NCBI GenBank assembly: GCA_024681935.1
Contig: JAIKZX010000226.1
Coordinates: 1-39,341 of the forward strand
Reading direction: 5' to 3'
DNA from: Fretibacterium sp.
GTDB lineage: Bacteria; Synergistota; Synergistia; Synergistales; Aminobacteriaceae
Length of the DNA stretch: 39,341 nt
Shown here: piece by piece, positions 24,314-32,829 of the stretch
Position numbering within the stretch: position 1 is the first letter of the stretch
Layout: every line of letters starts with the position of its first letter
The notes under the pieces: model-generated
What the model was told of the DNA's origin: nothing
Database searches by the model: none
The model's input: only the letters and a program-made list of their open reading frames with translations
Made by a program: the position numbers and the translations under genes

Positions 24314-25285
24314 ATGGGGATGAAATTTCTAAGCGCGCTGAAGGGGCGTGCCGGCCAGGGTAGCCGCGACGTGGAACCGGAGGAGAACGGCTCCCGGCGC
24401 AGCGAGGGCGGGAAGCTCTACGATCTGTGGCTGCTGGTGCTGCCGCTCCTGCTGGGATTGGCATTGGGCTGGTTCGCGGCGGTCTGCCTGGGCATCGCCC
24501 TTGACCGGTTCGCCGGGAGCGGGACCGTGCAGCAGGGAGGGGCGCTGGAGATGGAGGCGGTTCGCCGGGAGGATAAGGACACGGCCGGGCTGGACGGCTT
24601 CCTTGCGGCCAATCCCTTCCGCGTTTCACCCCTGCCGTCGGCAGTTCCGGAACCCAAGGAGGAGAAGCCTGCGGAGCCCGAAGTGAAGGGATCCCTGGCG
24701 GATGCCGTTGTGCGGGGCACTCTGCCGGGCGTGGGGGTGTGGCTGGAGGACAAGGGCCAGACCCATCTGGTGCTGCTGGATACGAGCTTTGATGTCTACA
24801 CGCTGTCTGAGGTAACCTACCGCGAGGCGGTGTTTGTCCATGATGACGAGGTGGCCGTGCTGGAGCTCCTGTACGGCGCGCCGTCGCCGAAGACTGCGGG
24901 GAAGCCTGTCCCTGCCGCCCCCAAGGCTGCGCCGGCAAATGTGCCGGTGGGCAACGTGGTGGCGGCCACGGAGGAACAGGACGGGCAGGTCCCCAGCGAA
25001 CTGGTGAACCAGCTCGTGCAGAACCCCTTTGACGAGCTCAAGAAGGTTCGTCTGCGCCCCAAGGAGGGAGAAAGCGGACTTGAGATTCAGTGGATACAGA
25101 ATGACAGCATCCTCAAACAGCTGGGGGTGCAGAAGGGCGACGTGGTAAAAGGCGTCAACGGGATTCCTTTCTCCAACATGGCGGACATCGCAAACTCCAT
25201 CAACTCCCTGATGAACAGCGAGCGATTCGATGTGGAGGTGACCCGTGGAGGGAAACCCACGTCCCTGCGCTATGTGGTGCGCTGA
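24314..25285 (+). CDS. gspC: Type II secretion inner-membrane protein GspC with PDZ domain
   Basis: GspC (323 residues) links the inner platform to the secretin. It has a charged cytoplasmic N-terminus and one membrane segment (about 38-63). A homology region follows around 95-180 ('LVVRGTL'-like 'AVVRGTLPGVGVWLEDKG' and 'LLDTSFDVYTLSEVTYREAVFV'), then a Pro/Ala linker. The C-terminal PDZ domain includes 'SILKQLGVQKGDVVKGVNGIPFS' and 'FDVEVTRGGKPTSLRYVV'. Both the HR and PDZ parts are diagnostic. The ATG follows the gspN stop without a gap. In classical systems gspC begins the operon next to gspD. Here it lies in the middle with gspI between them. Confidence 0.88.
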   Translation: MGMKFLSALKGRAGQGSRDVEPEENGSRRSEGGKLYDLWLLVLPLLLGLALGWFAAVCLGIALDRFAGSGTVQQGGALEMEAVRREDKDTAGLDGFLAANPFRVSPLPSAVPEPKEEKPAEPEVKGSLADAVVRGTLPGVGVWLEDKGQTHLVLLDTSFDVYTLSEVTYREAVFVHDDEVAVLELLYGAPSPKTAGKPVPAAPKAAPANVPVGNVVAATEEQDGQVPSELVNQLVQNPFDELKKVRLRPKEGESGLEIQWIQNDSILKQLGVQKGDVVKGVNGIPFSNMADIANSINSLMNSERFDVEVTRGGKPTSLRYVVR

Positions 25286-25297
25286 AGAGGGGCCGTT

Positions 25298-25624
25298 TTG
25301 AACAGACGCGGCGGCTTCACCCTGATGGAGGTGCTGGTAGCGGTGGCGATTGCGGGGCTGGTGGTCTCGGCGGGCTTCCGGCTGATTTCGATGTCACTGC
25401 GGTCTCTGGCTGAAATCCAGGGCGAACGCGGGCTGACGGCTGCGGCTCAGAAGCTGTGGCTGCGGTTCCGGACGGAGGAGGATATGCCCGACAGCGGCAG
25501 GGAGGACGGCGTGGAGTGGAGGACGGAGCGGGATTCCGTGCCGATCGAAAGCTACGAGCTGCCCTTTAAGCGGTTGACGGTGACGGTGGGAGACCGGTCG
25601 ATGGTCCTTTATCTCCCCAGGTAG
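25298..25624 (+). CDS. gspI: Type II secretion minor pseudopilin GspI
   Basis: This small prepilin of 108 residues has the leader MNRRGG, cleavage before FTLMEVLVAVAIAGLVVS with Glu5, and a short globular domain. Length and the 'MEVLVA' start are typical of GspI, the initiator of the pseudopilus tip. The start is a TTG with AAGAGGGG five bases upstream. It stands between gspC and gspD, away from its classical neighbours gspH and gspJ. About 155 bases separate it from gspD. Confidence 0.8.
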   Translation: MNRRGGFTLMEVLVAVAIAGLVVSAGFRLISMSLRSLAEIQGERGLTAAAQKLWLRFRTEEDMPDSGREDGVEWRTERDSVPIESYELPFKRLTVTVGDRSMVLYLPR

Positions 25625-25699
25625 TGTAAAATGAGGGGGGGCTGAGGACGCTTCTGTCTTTTGCCTGATAAAATTTTTCGCCCGATGGGGCAGAATTTA

Positions 25700-25783
25700 A
25701 TGGAAATAGAACACAGAGTTGGAGAGCTGCCGCGCCCTTTTTGTTTTCTGTTCAGGGCGTGGCGAAGGGGGAAGACGTTTTGA
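25700..25783 (+). CDS. Possible small protein coupled to gspD
   Basis: A 27-codon frame begins at an ATG preceded by GATGGGG at about nine bases and ends at a TGA that overlaps the TTG start of gspD (shared TTGA). The peptide (start MEIEHRVGELPRPF) is basic and aromatic at its end and has no recognised family. The exact stop-start overlap suggests translational coupling, but chance is possible at this length. Confidence 0.25.
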   Translation: MEIEHRVGELPRPFCFLFRAWRRGKTF

Positions 25784-27825
25784 GGAGATTACAGGGGTTA
25801 TTTCTGTTGGGTGCCCTGACGGTGGCCGTTGCGGGGGTGTTGCCGGCCGTGGCGGACGCTGCGCCGGAGACTCCTGAGGGGACGGCTGCCCTGTCGCCGC
25901 AGGAGGAGAAGGAGCTGATCAGCGCGGCTCAGGCCATGCGCCGTTCCGGGCTGGTTCAGTTCAACTTCAAGGACATGGATCTGGTGAAGTTCGTCCGCTT
26001 CATGTCGGAACTGCTCCAGGAGAACATCATCGTTCCCCCGAACATCTCGGCGAAGATAACGATTATCTCTCCCCGCCCCTCGTCCCTCAGCGAGGCGCGG
26101 CAGATCATGCTTTCCACCCTCCAGATGTACGGCTTCTCGCTTCAGAATATGGGATCGTACTCCATCGTGAGGCAGGGAGGCGTCAGTCCCTCGGCGACTG
26201 TTGGGCGCGGACGCTCCGGCCCCGGCTACGGCGAGGAGACGGTGACCTACATCGTCCCGTTGGACTACGTGACGGTGGAGTCTGTCATTCCGGGCATTCA
26301 GCAGGCCTTTGGACAGACCCTCATTGTGCTCCCCGTGGGGAACAACCGGGACGTTCTGCTCCAGGGGCGGGCCACGGACGTGAACAAGGCTGTGGACCTG
26401 CTGCGCAAGATGGACACTCCCCAGAGCGCACGGATCAGCCGGACCTTTACCCTTAAACATGGCGATGCGACTACGGTGGCCAACCAGCTCAACGCTGTCG
26501 CTCAGACCGGCGGGCCCCTTCAGGGGATCTCTGCCGTGGCAGAGCCCCTGAGCCGCAAGGTCATTGTTGTGGGAAACCGCACCGCTATCGGCAAGGCGGC
26601 GGGCATTATTAAGGAACTGGACGTGAATGTCCGGGCCGGCGGCTTCCACGTCTACAAGCTTAAAAACATCGACGCGACTCAGGCGGCCGAGCAGCTGAGC
26701 AAGGTCCTGGCGGCGTCGGCCATGCTTCAGCCGAACCAGGAGGGCAAACTCCCCGCGACGGTGGTGCCGGACCTCTCGACCAACAGCCTGATCTTCGCCG
26801 CCTCCGACCTGCAGTACGAGGCTCTGAAGCACGTGCTGGATCAGATTGACGTCCAGGCCCGGCAGGTGCTGCTCCGGGGCTTCATCGCGGAGATCAACGT
26901 CACGAACCTGGACCGCAACGGCATTGACTGGAACTTCCTCGGAGGCCAGATCTGGGACCAGTTCATGCTGGGCGGCATGGCCCAGATCGGCGAGAGTTCC
27001 ATCCCCTCGCAGTTTATGACCTTTTACTCCGACCTGTCCAAGAAACAGCGGATTGAGTACGACGTCCACGGCAACGCCTACCAGATAACGGAGACGGAGC
27101 CGCTGGCTCTGATGTACGCCACTGTTGAGATGCTGAAGAAGTATGACGCTGTGAACGTCCTCTCCGTGCCGCGCCTGATGTGCACGGACAACAAGGAGAG
27201 CTCCTTCCAGGTGGGGCAGGTCATCCCGGTGCTGAAGGGATCCGCCTCCGACCTGACCAACACCAGTGCGATTCAGAACAACTACGACTACAAGGACACG
27301 GGCCTGACCCTGACCGTGACGCCCCACATCCGCAGCGGAAACGTGGTGGCCCTTGACATCAAGCAGACGACGGAGGACGTGCTGACCGCCACGGGCTCCG
27401 TCACGCCGGTGACAGCCAAGCGGGAGGTGAACACCTCCGTGGTCGTGGCCGACGGGGAGACCATCATCCTGGGCGGCATGATCAAGGAGACGGAGCGCGT
27501 GCTGAGACGGGGCGTGCCCGGATTCTCCTCCATCCCCCTGATTGGCGGCCTGTTCAAGAAGGTCTCGAAGGACAAGGAAAAGGTTGACTTCGTCATTTTC
27601 CTGACGCCGCAGATCATCAACACTCCGGAGGAGATGCGCGGGGCGACGGCGCGGGCGGCCGGTTTCACGGAGGCCTTTACCCCGGCGGCCTCATCCGACA
27701 TTGAGAAGCTGTTCCCTGAGGGGACCCGCAGCGTCCTGAGAAGTCTGGATATCAGCCCCATTGAATCTGAGACGGACCGGCGCTTCCGCGAGCTCTATCA
27801 GGAGAGCCTCAGAAAGAAACGCTGA
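25780..27825 (+). CDS. gspD: Type II secretion outer-membrane secretin GspD
   Basis: GspD (681 residues) forms the outer-membrane channel. A signal peptide (about 1-27, ending AVADA) precedes the N0 domain ('VQFNFKDMDLVKFVRFMSEL'). N1-N3-type repeats follow, including 'RTFTLKHGDATTVANQLNAV' and 'HVYKLKNIDATQAAEQLSKVL'. The secretin core ends with 'VADGETIILGGMI', 'GVPGFSSIPLIGGLFK' and 'DFVIFLTPQII'. A C-terminal extension of about 65 residues could bind a pilotin. The start was set at a TTG about seven bases after AAGGGGGA, giving a clean signal peptide. Longer in-frame forms would disrupt it. No lipidated pilotin gene is visible nearby. Confidence 0.95.
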   Translation: MRRLQGLFLLGALTVAVAGVLPAVADAAPETPEGTAALSPQEEKELISAAQAMRRSGLVQFNFKDMDLVKFVRFMSELLQENIIVPPNISAKITIISPRPSSLSEARQIMLSTLQMYGFSLQNMGSYSIVRQGGVSPSATVGRGRSGPGYGEETVTYIVPLDYVTVESVIPGIQQAFGQTLIVLPVGNNRDVLLQGRATDVNKAVDLLRKMDTPQSARISRTFTLKHGDATTVANQLNAVAQTGGPLQGISAVAEPLSRKVIVVGNRTAIGKAAGIIKELDVNVRAGGFHVYKLKNIDATQAAEQLSKVLAASAMLQPNQEGKLPATVVPDLSTNSLIFAASDLQYEALKHVLDQIDVQARQVLLRGFIAEINVTNLDRNGIDWNFLGGQIWDQFMLGGMAQIGESSIPSQFMTFYSDLSKKQRIEYDVHGNAYQITETEPLALMYATVEMLKKYDAVNVLSVPRLMCTDNKESSFQVGQVIPVLKGSASDLTNTSAIQNNYDYKDTGLTLTVTPHIRSGNVVALDIKQTTEDVLTATGSVTPVTAKREVNTSVVVADGETIILGGMIKETERVLRRGVPGFSSIPLIGGLFKKVSKDKEKVDFVIFLTPQIINTPEEMRGATARAAGFTEAFTPAASSDIEKLFPEGTRSVLRSLDISPIESETDRRFRELYQESLRKKR

Positions 27826-27835
27826 GACAGACGAG

Positions 27836-29392
27836 ATGCCCGAGCTGGAGACGACTTTGGAGGAAGAGACACGGGAGCAGGCTCCTGACAATACCGCTCC
27901 TCAACCGGAGGAGAACGCTCCCCTGCCGGACGCGAAGGAGATTTCCGCCCTTCTGCCGGAGGGGATGGGGCTGGACGTTCTGCGTCAGGGGCGGGTGGTC
28001 CCCCTTCGTGTGGAGGACGGAGTCCTCATTGTGGGGGCCCCGTCGCTGGAGGCATGGCCGAAGGCGCAGATGCTGGGTGTGGCGCTGGGTTATCCCGTGG
28101 ATGTCGAGATTCGCGGCGAGAAGGAAATCAGCGATTTGCTCCGCACCCTCTACGACCTCCGCAGCGTGGCGGCGGACGAGGCTGCCAAGAACATGGAGGG
28201 CATTGAGGACATCGATGACCTGAGCCGTGAGGACGTGCTCAGCGACTCCGTGGACGTGCCGGTCATCCGCCTGGTGAATGGCCTCTTTGTGGACGCGCTG
28301 AGACAGAGGGCCACGGATATCCACGTGGAGCCCTATGAGGACGAGGTGCTGATCCGTTTCCGGATTGACGGCGTGCTTCAGGACCGCCTGCGCCTCCCCC
28401 GCTCACACCAGGCTCCCCTTACGAGCCGCATTAAAGTCATGGCCAAGATGGACATCGCCGAGCACATGGCCCCTCAGGACGGCCGCATCGGCATCACCCT
28501 GGGCGACCGCGCGGTGGACGTGCGCGTCGGCCTTGTCCCTACGCAGTACGGCGAGCGGATCGCCATGCGCCTTCTGGACAAGGGGCACGGCCTGATGACC
28601 CTGGAGGACCTGGGCATGGAGGAACGGGAGCGGAACATCATGGACCAGCTCATCCACCGGCCCCATGGGATGATTCTGTTCACCGGCCCCACGGGTTCCG
28701 GAAAATCCACGAGCCTTTACGCTATCCTCCAGGCCCTGGCGCGGCCGGAGGTGAACATCATCACCGTTGAGGATCCTGTGGAGTACGCGCTGCCCGGCGT
28801 GGCACAGATTCAGGTGAACGAAAAGGCGGGGGTCACCTTCGCCTCGGCGCTGCGTTCCATCCTCCGTCAGGACCCGGACATCGTGATGATTGGAGAGATG
28901 CGAGACTTTGAGACGGCTCACATCGGCGTTCAGGCATCCCTGACGGGACACCTGGTGCTCTCCACGCTGCACACCAACGACTCCATCGGGGCGATTATCC
29001 GCCTGGTCGACATGGGGATAGAGCCCTATCTGGCCGCAAGCTGCATGATAGGCACGGTGGCTCAGCGGCTGGCCCGCCGCCTCTGCCCGCACTGCCGCCG
29101 GGAAATCACCCCTCCGTCCATGATGGCCCAGCAGGGAGTTGTCCGTGCCTTTGAGCCTGTGGGCTGCCCTGAGTGCCACAACACGGGCTATCGGGGCCGC
29201 GTCGGTCTCTACGAGCAGTTTGTGGTGGATGAGGCGGTGCAGGAGGCCTTTGTCAACGGCGCGCCGGCATCGAAACTGCGGGAGGTGGCGCGGAAGAACG
29301 GCTTTAAAACCCTGTGGGAGATTGGCCTTTCCGCCGTCCAGTCCGGCCTCACGTCCCCGGACGAGCTGGTCCGCGTGGCGGGAGAGGAATAG
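27836..29392 (+). CDS. gspE: Type II secretion ATPase GspE
   Basis: GspE (518 residues) is the cytoplasmic ATPase that drives pseudopilus assembly. The N-terminal 130 residues include an acidic unstructured start and an N1E-like domain. The core has Walker A GPTGSGKS (284-291), the Asp box around 309-315, Walker B 'DIVMIGEMRD' (348-357, with Met where Ile is usual) and a His box. A zinc-binding tetracysteine unit is formed by Cys417, Cys420, Cys444 and Cys447. The start was set at the ATG ten bases after the gspD stop. A longer in-frame form would begin inside gspD. The ribosome-binding site is weak (GAGACAGACGAG). Confidence 0.96.
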   Translation: MPELETTLEEETREQAPDNTAPQPEENAPLPDAKEISALLPEGMGLDVLRQGRVVPLRVEDGVLIVGAPSLEAWPKAQMLGVALGYPVDVEIRGEKEISDLLRTLYDLRSVAADEAAKNMEGIEDIDDLSREDVLSDSVDVPVIRLVNGLFVDALRQRATDIHVEPYEDEVLIRFRIDGVLQDRLRLPRSHQAPLTSRIKVMAKMDIAEHMAPQDGRIGITLGDRAVDVRVGLVPTQYGERIAMRLLDKGHGLMTLEDLGMEERERNIMDQLIHRPHGMILFTGPTGSGKSTSLYAILQALARPEVNIITVEDPVEYALPGVAQIQVNEKAGVTFASALRSILRQDPDIVMIGEMRDFETAHIGVQASLTGHLVLSTLHTNDSIGAIIRLVDMGIEPYLAASCMIGTVAQRLARRLCPHCRREITPPSMMAQQGVVRAFEPVGCPECHNTGYRGRVGLYEQFVVDEAVQEAFVNGAPASKLREVARKNGFKTLWEIGLSAVQSGLTSPDELVRVAGEE

Positions 29393-29398
29393 TTTATC

Positions 29399-30550
29399 AT
29401 GCCCTACTTCAGCTACTCCGGCTACGACCCGAAGGGGAAGTCCACAAAGGGGACCATTGACGCCTCTTCGTCCATGCAGGCCGTGGAACGTCTGACGGAG
29501 AGGGGCATCGTTGTTGTGGACATCGCTGCCGTGGAGAAGAAGGCCGGCCCCTCGAAACAGAAAGTTCTGCCGCTGGAGGGGCACATCTTCTTCTGCCGGA
29601 GCTTGGCGTCGTACCTGAAGTCCGGACTGCCGCTGGCGGACTCGCTGCGTATCATGACGAAGCAGGCCCGCGACCGGCACATGCGTCCCGCCCTGGAGAA
29701 GCTGCTGGCGGAGGTCGAGGGGGGGCGGAAGTTCCACACGGCCCTTGCCGAGAGCGGCGCTTTCCGGGAAAGCCTGTGGCGGGTGGCGGAGTCCGGCGAG
29801 CAGAGCGGTTCCCTCATCTCCGTCCTGGAGGAGGCCGCCAATCAGTTCAAGATGGAGGACGGGCTTCGGCGCAAGATCCGCGGGGCCATGACGTACCCTA
29901 TCGTCATGGCGGTGGTGGGCGTGGGGGTCGTTGCCTTCATGCTGACCTATGTGGTGCCGAAGATCTCTGAGCTGTTTGAGGATATGCATCAGACCCTGCC
30001 CCTTCCCACCCGCCTTCTGCTGGGAATGTCCTCCTTCCTGATGAGCTATGGGCTCTGGATTCTGCTGGGACTGCTGGTCCTGTTCCTGTGGATGAAGCGG
30101 CGGGGAAAAAGCATCAACATGCCCTTTATGCGGGGCATTCGCAGCCAGCTCAACCTGGCCCTGGTGATGTCGCACATCAGCACGCTGCTGCGGTCCGGCA
30201 TTCCGCTGGTCCAGGCGCTGCGCATGGCGTCATCCATGGATGTGAAGAAGCAGCGCTGGATGGACTGCGCAGACATGGTCAAGGCCGGCCACCGCTTTGA
30301 TAAAGCCCTGGAGAAGGTGGGGTTCGCGGAGGATACTGTCGCGGTCATCCGTGTGGGAGAGATGGGAGGCGACCTGGCTCAGGCGCTGACAAACGTCTCT
30401 GACCAATGCCGCGAGATTGCCCAGAGCCGTATGGAGCGTGTCTCCACTTTGATGGAGCCGCTGATGGTGCTCTTCCTGGGCGTGACGGTGGGATTCATCG
30501 TGCTGGCAATCCTGACGCCGGTGTTCGATCTGGCCGGGATTGTGAAGTAA
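29399..30550 (+). CDS. gspF: Type II secretion inner-membrane protein GspF
   Basis: This 383-residue polytopic protein has two T2SSF repeats, each a cytoplasmic helical bundle. The first shows 'FFCRSLASYLKSGLPLADSL', the second 'LVMSHISTLLRSGIPLVQALRMAS', with the paired 'RVGEMGGDLAQAL' and 'ESGEQSGSL' motifs. Three membrane segments lie near 170-195, 215-235 and the C-terminus. GspF is the platform protein contacting GspE. The N-terminal 'YFSYSGYDPKGKSTKG' is also typical. The start ATG is seven bases after the gspE stop, with GGAGAGGAATAG near it. Confidence 0.95.
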   Translation: MPYFSYSGYDPKGKSTKGTIDASSSMQAVERLTERGIVVVDIAAVEKKAGPSKQKVLPLEGHIFFCRSLASYLKSGLPLADSLRIMTKQARDRHMRPALEKLLAEVEGGRKFHTALAESGAFRESLWRVAESGEQSGSLISVLEEAANQFKMEDGLRRKIRGAMTYPIVMAVVGVGVVAFMLTYVVPKISELFEDMHQTLPLPTRLLLGMSSFLMSYGLWILLGLLVLFLWMKRRGKSINMPFMRGIRSQLNLALVMSHISTLLRSGIPLVQALRMASSMDVKKQRWMDCADMVKAGHRFDKALEKVGFAEDTVAVIRVGEMGGDLAQALTNVSDQCREIAQSRMERVSTLMEPLMVLFLGVTVGFIVLAILTPVFDLAGIVK

Positions 30551-30578
30551 GAATATCAAAATCCGAGGAGGGTTTAAC

Positions 30579-31022
30579 TTGCAGAAGACGAAAAAACGTA
30601 AGATTTTCATGAGGCGGCGGTCGGGCTTCACGCTCATTGAGATTATGGTGGTTGTGGTGATTCTTGGCCTTCTGGCAGCGCTGGTGGTGCCTCGCATCGG
30701 GCCCCAGGTGGCGGAGGCCCAGCGCACGACGGCCCAGACGCAGATCCGCAGCCTTGAGGACGCGCTGGAGATGTACCGTCTGCACAACGGCTTTTATCCC
30801 AGCACGCAGCAGGGGCTGGACGCGCTGGTGAAGGCTCCCGCCACCTCGCCCGTGCCCAAGCGCTACGCCGAGGGCGGCTACATCAAGAAGGTCCCGGACG
30901 ACCCCTGGGGCAATCCCTACATCTACCGCAACGACAACGGGCGTATCCGCATCATCAGCACCGGTCCGGACGGCGAGGAGGGCGGCGAGGGCGTCAACGC
31001 CGACATCTCCAACGAGAACTGA
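30579..31022 (+). CDS. gspG: Type II secretion major pseudopilin GspG
   Basis: The 147-residue protein is the main pseudopilus subunit. After a basic leader ending RRRSG, the mature helix begins FTLIEIMVVVVILGLLAALV with Glu5. The classical GspG block 'ALEMYRLHNGFYPSTQQGLDALV' and the calcium-loop region 'DDPWGNPYIY ... STGPDGEEGG' follow. The start was set at a TTG six bases after GAGGAGGG, giving a 16-residue leader. The internal ATG at MRRRSG has no site. It lies 28 bases after gspF, the longest gap in this half of the cluster. Confidence 0.96.
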   Translation: MQKTKKRKIFMRRRSGFTLIEIMVVVVILGLLAALVVPRIGPQVAEAQRTTAQTQIRSLEDALEMYRLHNGFYPSTQQGLDALVKAPATSPVPKRYAEGGYIKKVPDDPWGNPYIYRNDNGRIRIISTGPDGEEGGEGVNADISNEN

Positions 31023-31032
31023 TTGATTCACA

Positions 31033-31539
31033 ATGTCAAAACGCCGGGGGTTTACGCTGATTGAGATCATGGTCGTGCTCGCGATCGTGGGCGTCATGGC
31101 GGTCGTGCTGCTCCCCCGCATCTTCTTTTACTTTGAACCTCCCCTGGTCCTGCTTCAGCGCAGCGTTGAAGAGGCCCAGGGGTTGGCTTTGTCCGGGGTT
31201 CCGGTCCGTTTTGTGCTGAAGCCCATGCGCGAAAAGCGGGGCTCCGTCGTGGCGGAGGTCCTTCTCAAACAGGAACCGGAGAAGGGAAGCCTGAGCGAAT
31301 TTCTGGGCACGGCAGGCCCGAAGGAGGACGTGCTGGTGTGGAAACCGTTTGAGCTCTCCCATCCCCTGGAGGGGGAAGGCTGGCGCATGGAGCCGGAGAC
31401 TGTGAACTTCTTCACGGACGGTTCCTGCACGCCGGCACGCTTCTCCTGGACGGAGCCGGGCTCGACTTACAGCCGTAAAGTCAGTTCCTTTCTGCTCACT
31501 GTGACGGGTTACTGCACGGAGGTGGAGGAGAGGCACTGA
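31033..31539 (+). CDS. gspH: Type II secretion minor pseudopilin GspH
   Basis: The 168-residue prepilin has the leader MSKRRG and the mature start FTLIEIMVVLAIVGVMAVVLLP with Glu5, followed by a beta-rich domain. Location immediately after gspG and length support GspH, which joins the pseudopilus core to its tip. The usual GspH motif beyond the helix is weak, so another minor pseudopilin remains possible. It is the last gene of the rightward run. A small hairpin (TGACCG/CGGTCA, 31537-31555) overlaps its stop but has no T-run. Confidence 0.78.
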   Translation: MSKRRGFTLIEIMVVLAIVGVMAVVLLPRIFFYFEPPLVLLQRSVEEAQGLALSGVPVRFVLKPMREKRGSVVAEVLLKQEPEKGSLSEFLGTAGPKEDVLVWKPFELSHPLEGEGWRMEPETVNFFTDGSCTPARFSWTEPGSTYSRKVSSFLLTVTGYCTEVEERH

Positions 31540-31684
31540 CCGTCCATTCCGGTCACTCCCTGCCCGTCACCATCACATCCGGACAATCTCCCCTGGAAGG
31601 GGCGCAGCCGCCGGGCATCGTTTCCCTCCGCAGCCGCGGCAGATGATGACCGCCCCTCCCGCGCGCCCCGGATGATTCCGCCAA

Positions 31685-32677
31685 TCAGAAGTTGTAACCG
31701 AATTTGTTGAACAGGTCCTCGCCGAACTCTTCCTTATAGTCCTGATAAACGGACCCGACGGCCTCCTGGAAATCCCGTATCTGCTCATGCGTCAGTGACG
31801 GGACCACCTCGAGCTTATACTCTCCGAGATGATTCAGAAGCTCCTGATTCTTCTCCCGGGTGATCTTCACCTGATAGGCCATGGCCTCGTCCGCGGCGCT
31901 CTGGAACACGGCCTTCTCCCTGTCGCTCAGGGTGTCCCACAGCTCCCTGCTGACGGAGAGGTACAGCGGGTCATAGGAGTAATTCCACAGGGAGAGGTAC
32001 TTCACCACCTCCAGCGTCTTCTGGGTGTAGAGGAGGTCCAGCGTGTTCTCGCAGGCATCGATGGTGCCCTGCCGGAGGGACGTATAAACCTCGGACTGGT
32101 TCATGGTCAGGGGGTCGGCGCCGATGTACTTCAGCATGGCGACGTGGACGCTGCTCCCCGGCACCCGCATCTTCAGTCCCTTCATGTCCTCCGGTTTGCT
32201 GATGGGATTGCGGTTGTTCACCACCTGCCGGTAGCCGTTCTCGCCAATGGCCAGACACACCACATCCGCCTCGTTCAGGACGGCCTTCAGCGCCGCGCCG
32301 CCCTCGCCCTTCATGCACCTGTCCACGTCCTCATAGGTGGGCAAAAGCCACGGGAAGCACGGGATGACGCTCTTTTTCGCCACGGCGGACCACACGAGGG
32401 CATCCTGAAGGTGAATGTCCGTCACGCCGGTCTGGACAAGCTCGATGCCGCCCACCTGGCTGCCGCCGGACAGCTCGTCCAGCGGGAAGATGGTGATTTC
32501 GAACTTATCGCCCGTCCCGGCCCTGACGAGCTCGACGAACTTCTCCGCCCCGGCCTGCCATGTGCTGGTGCTGGGCCCGGCATGGCTGAACTTGAGCCGC
32601 ACGGCCCCGGCCGCCTCGAAGGCGAGGGCTCCTGTGATTATTAAAACAAGGCTCAATAGCCCAAACGACTTCTTCAT
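31685..32677 (-). CDS. TRAP transporter solute-binding protein (DctP family)
   Basis: This 330-residue periplasmic protein has a signal peptide (MKKSFGLLSLVLIITGALAFEAAGA). The DctP marks are 'KLSHAGPSTSTWQAGAEKFVELV'-like spacing, 'DELSGGSQVGGIELVQTGVTDI', the central 'PEDMKGLKMRVPGSSVHVAM' and the ligand-contact block 'EVYTSLRQGTIDACEN'. The conserved Arg in 'KMRVPGS' normally binds a carboxylate, so an organic or amino acid is the likely ligand. The membrane subunits DctQ and DctM are not in this window. The gene has its own -10 and an AGGAGGG site. It converges with gspH. Confidence 0.92.
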   Translation of the reverse strand: MKKSFGLLSLVLIITGALAFEAAGAVRLKFSHAGPSTSTWQAGAEKFVELVRAGTGDKFEITIFPLDELSGGSQVGGIELVQTGVTDIHLQDALVWSAVAKKSVIPCFPWLLPTYEDVDRCMKGEGGAALKAVLNEADVVCLAIGENGYRQVVNNRNPISKPEDMKGLKMRVPGSSVHVAMLKYIGADPLTMNQSEVYTSLRQGTIDACENTLDLLYTQKTLEVVKYLSLWNYSYDPLYLSVSRELWDTLSDREKAVFQSAADEAMAYQVKITREKNQELLNHLGEYKLEVVPSLTHEQIRDFQEAVGSVYQDYKEEFGEDLFNKFGYNF

Positions 32678-32764
32678 GAATAAACCCTCCTGTACCCCTT
32701 TCCCGGGGTTTTCAGATGCCGCTCCTCAGGATGGAAAGAAAAAAATCAAACAGTAAATGTCTGA

Positions 32765-32770
32765 ATTATA
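32765..32770 (-). promoter_or_regulatory. Promoter -10 for the TRAP receptor gene
   Basis: A perfect TATAAT on the minus strand lies about 88 bases before the dctP-family start. The best -35 (TTGCGA) sits at a long 19-base spacing, so activation by a regulator is possible. Confidence 0.45.
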
Positions 32771-32829
32771 TGAGGCATTTTATCCTGCTTCGCAAAAAAA
32801 CCAATAGGGTTTCCCCGCGGGACAGGCTG

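Noticed and set aside
25798-30175. Long minus-strand frames opposite gspD, gspE and gspF
   Set aside because: They shadow strongly conserved secretion genes and have biased low-complexity composition. No ribosome-binding site or family match was seen.
31573-31788. Minus-strand frame with a Cys-rich end (CRGCGGKRC) after the TRAP receptor
   Set aside because: It overlaps the receptor gene in another frame, and no start with a ribosome-binding site was found.
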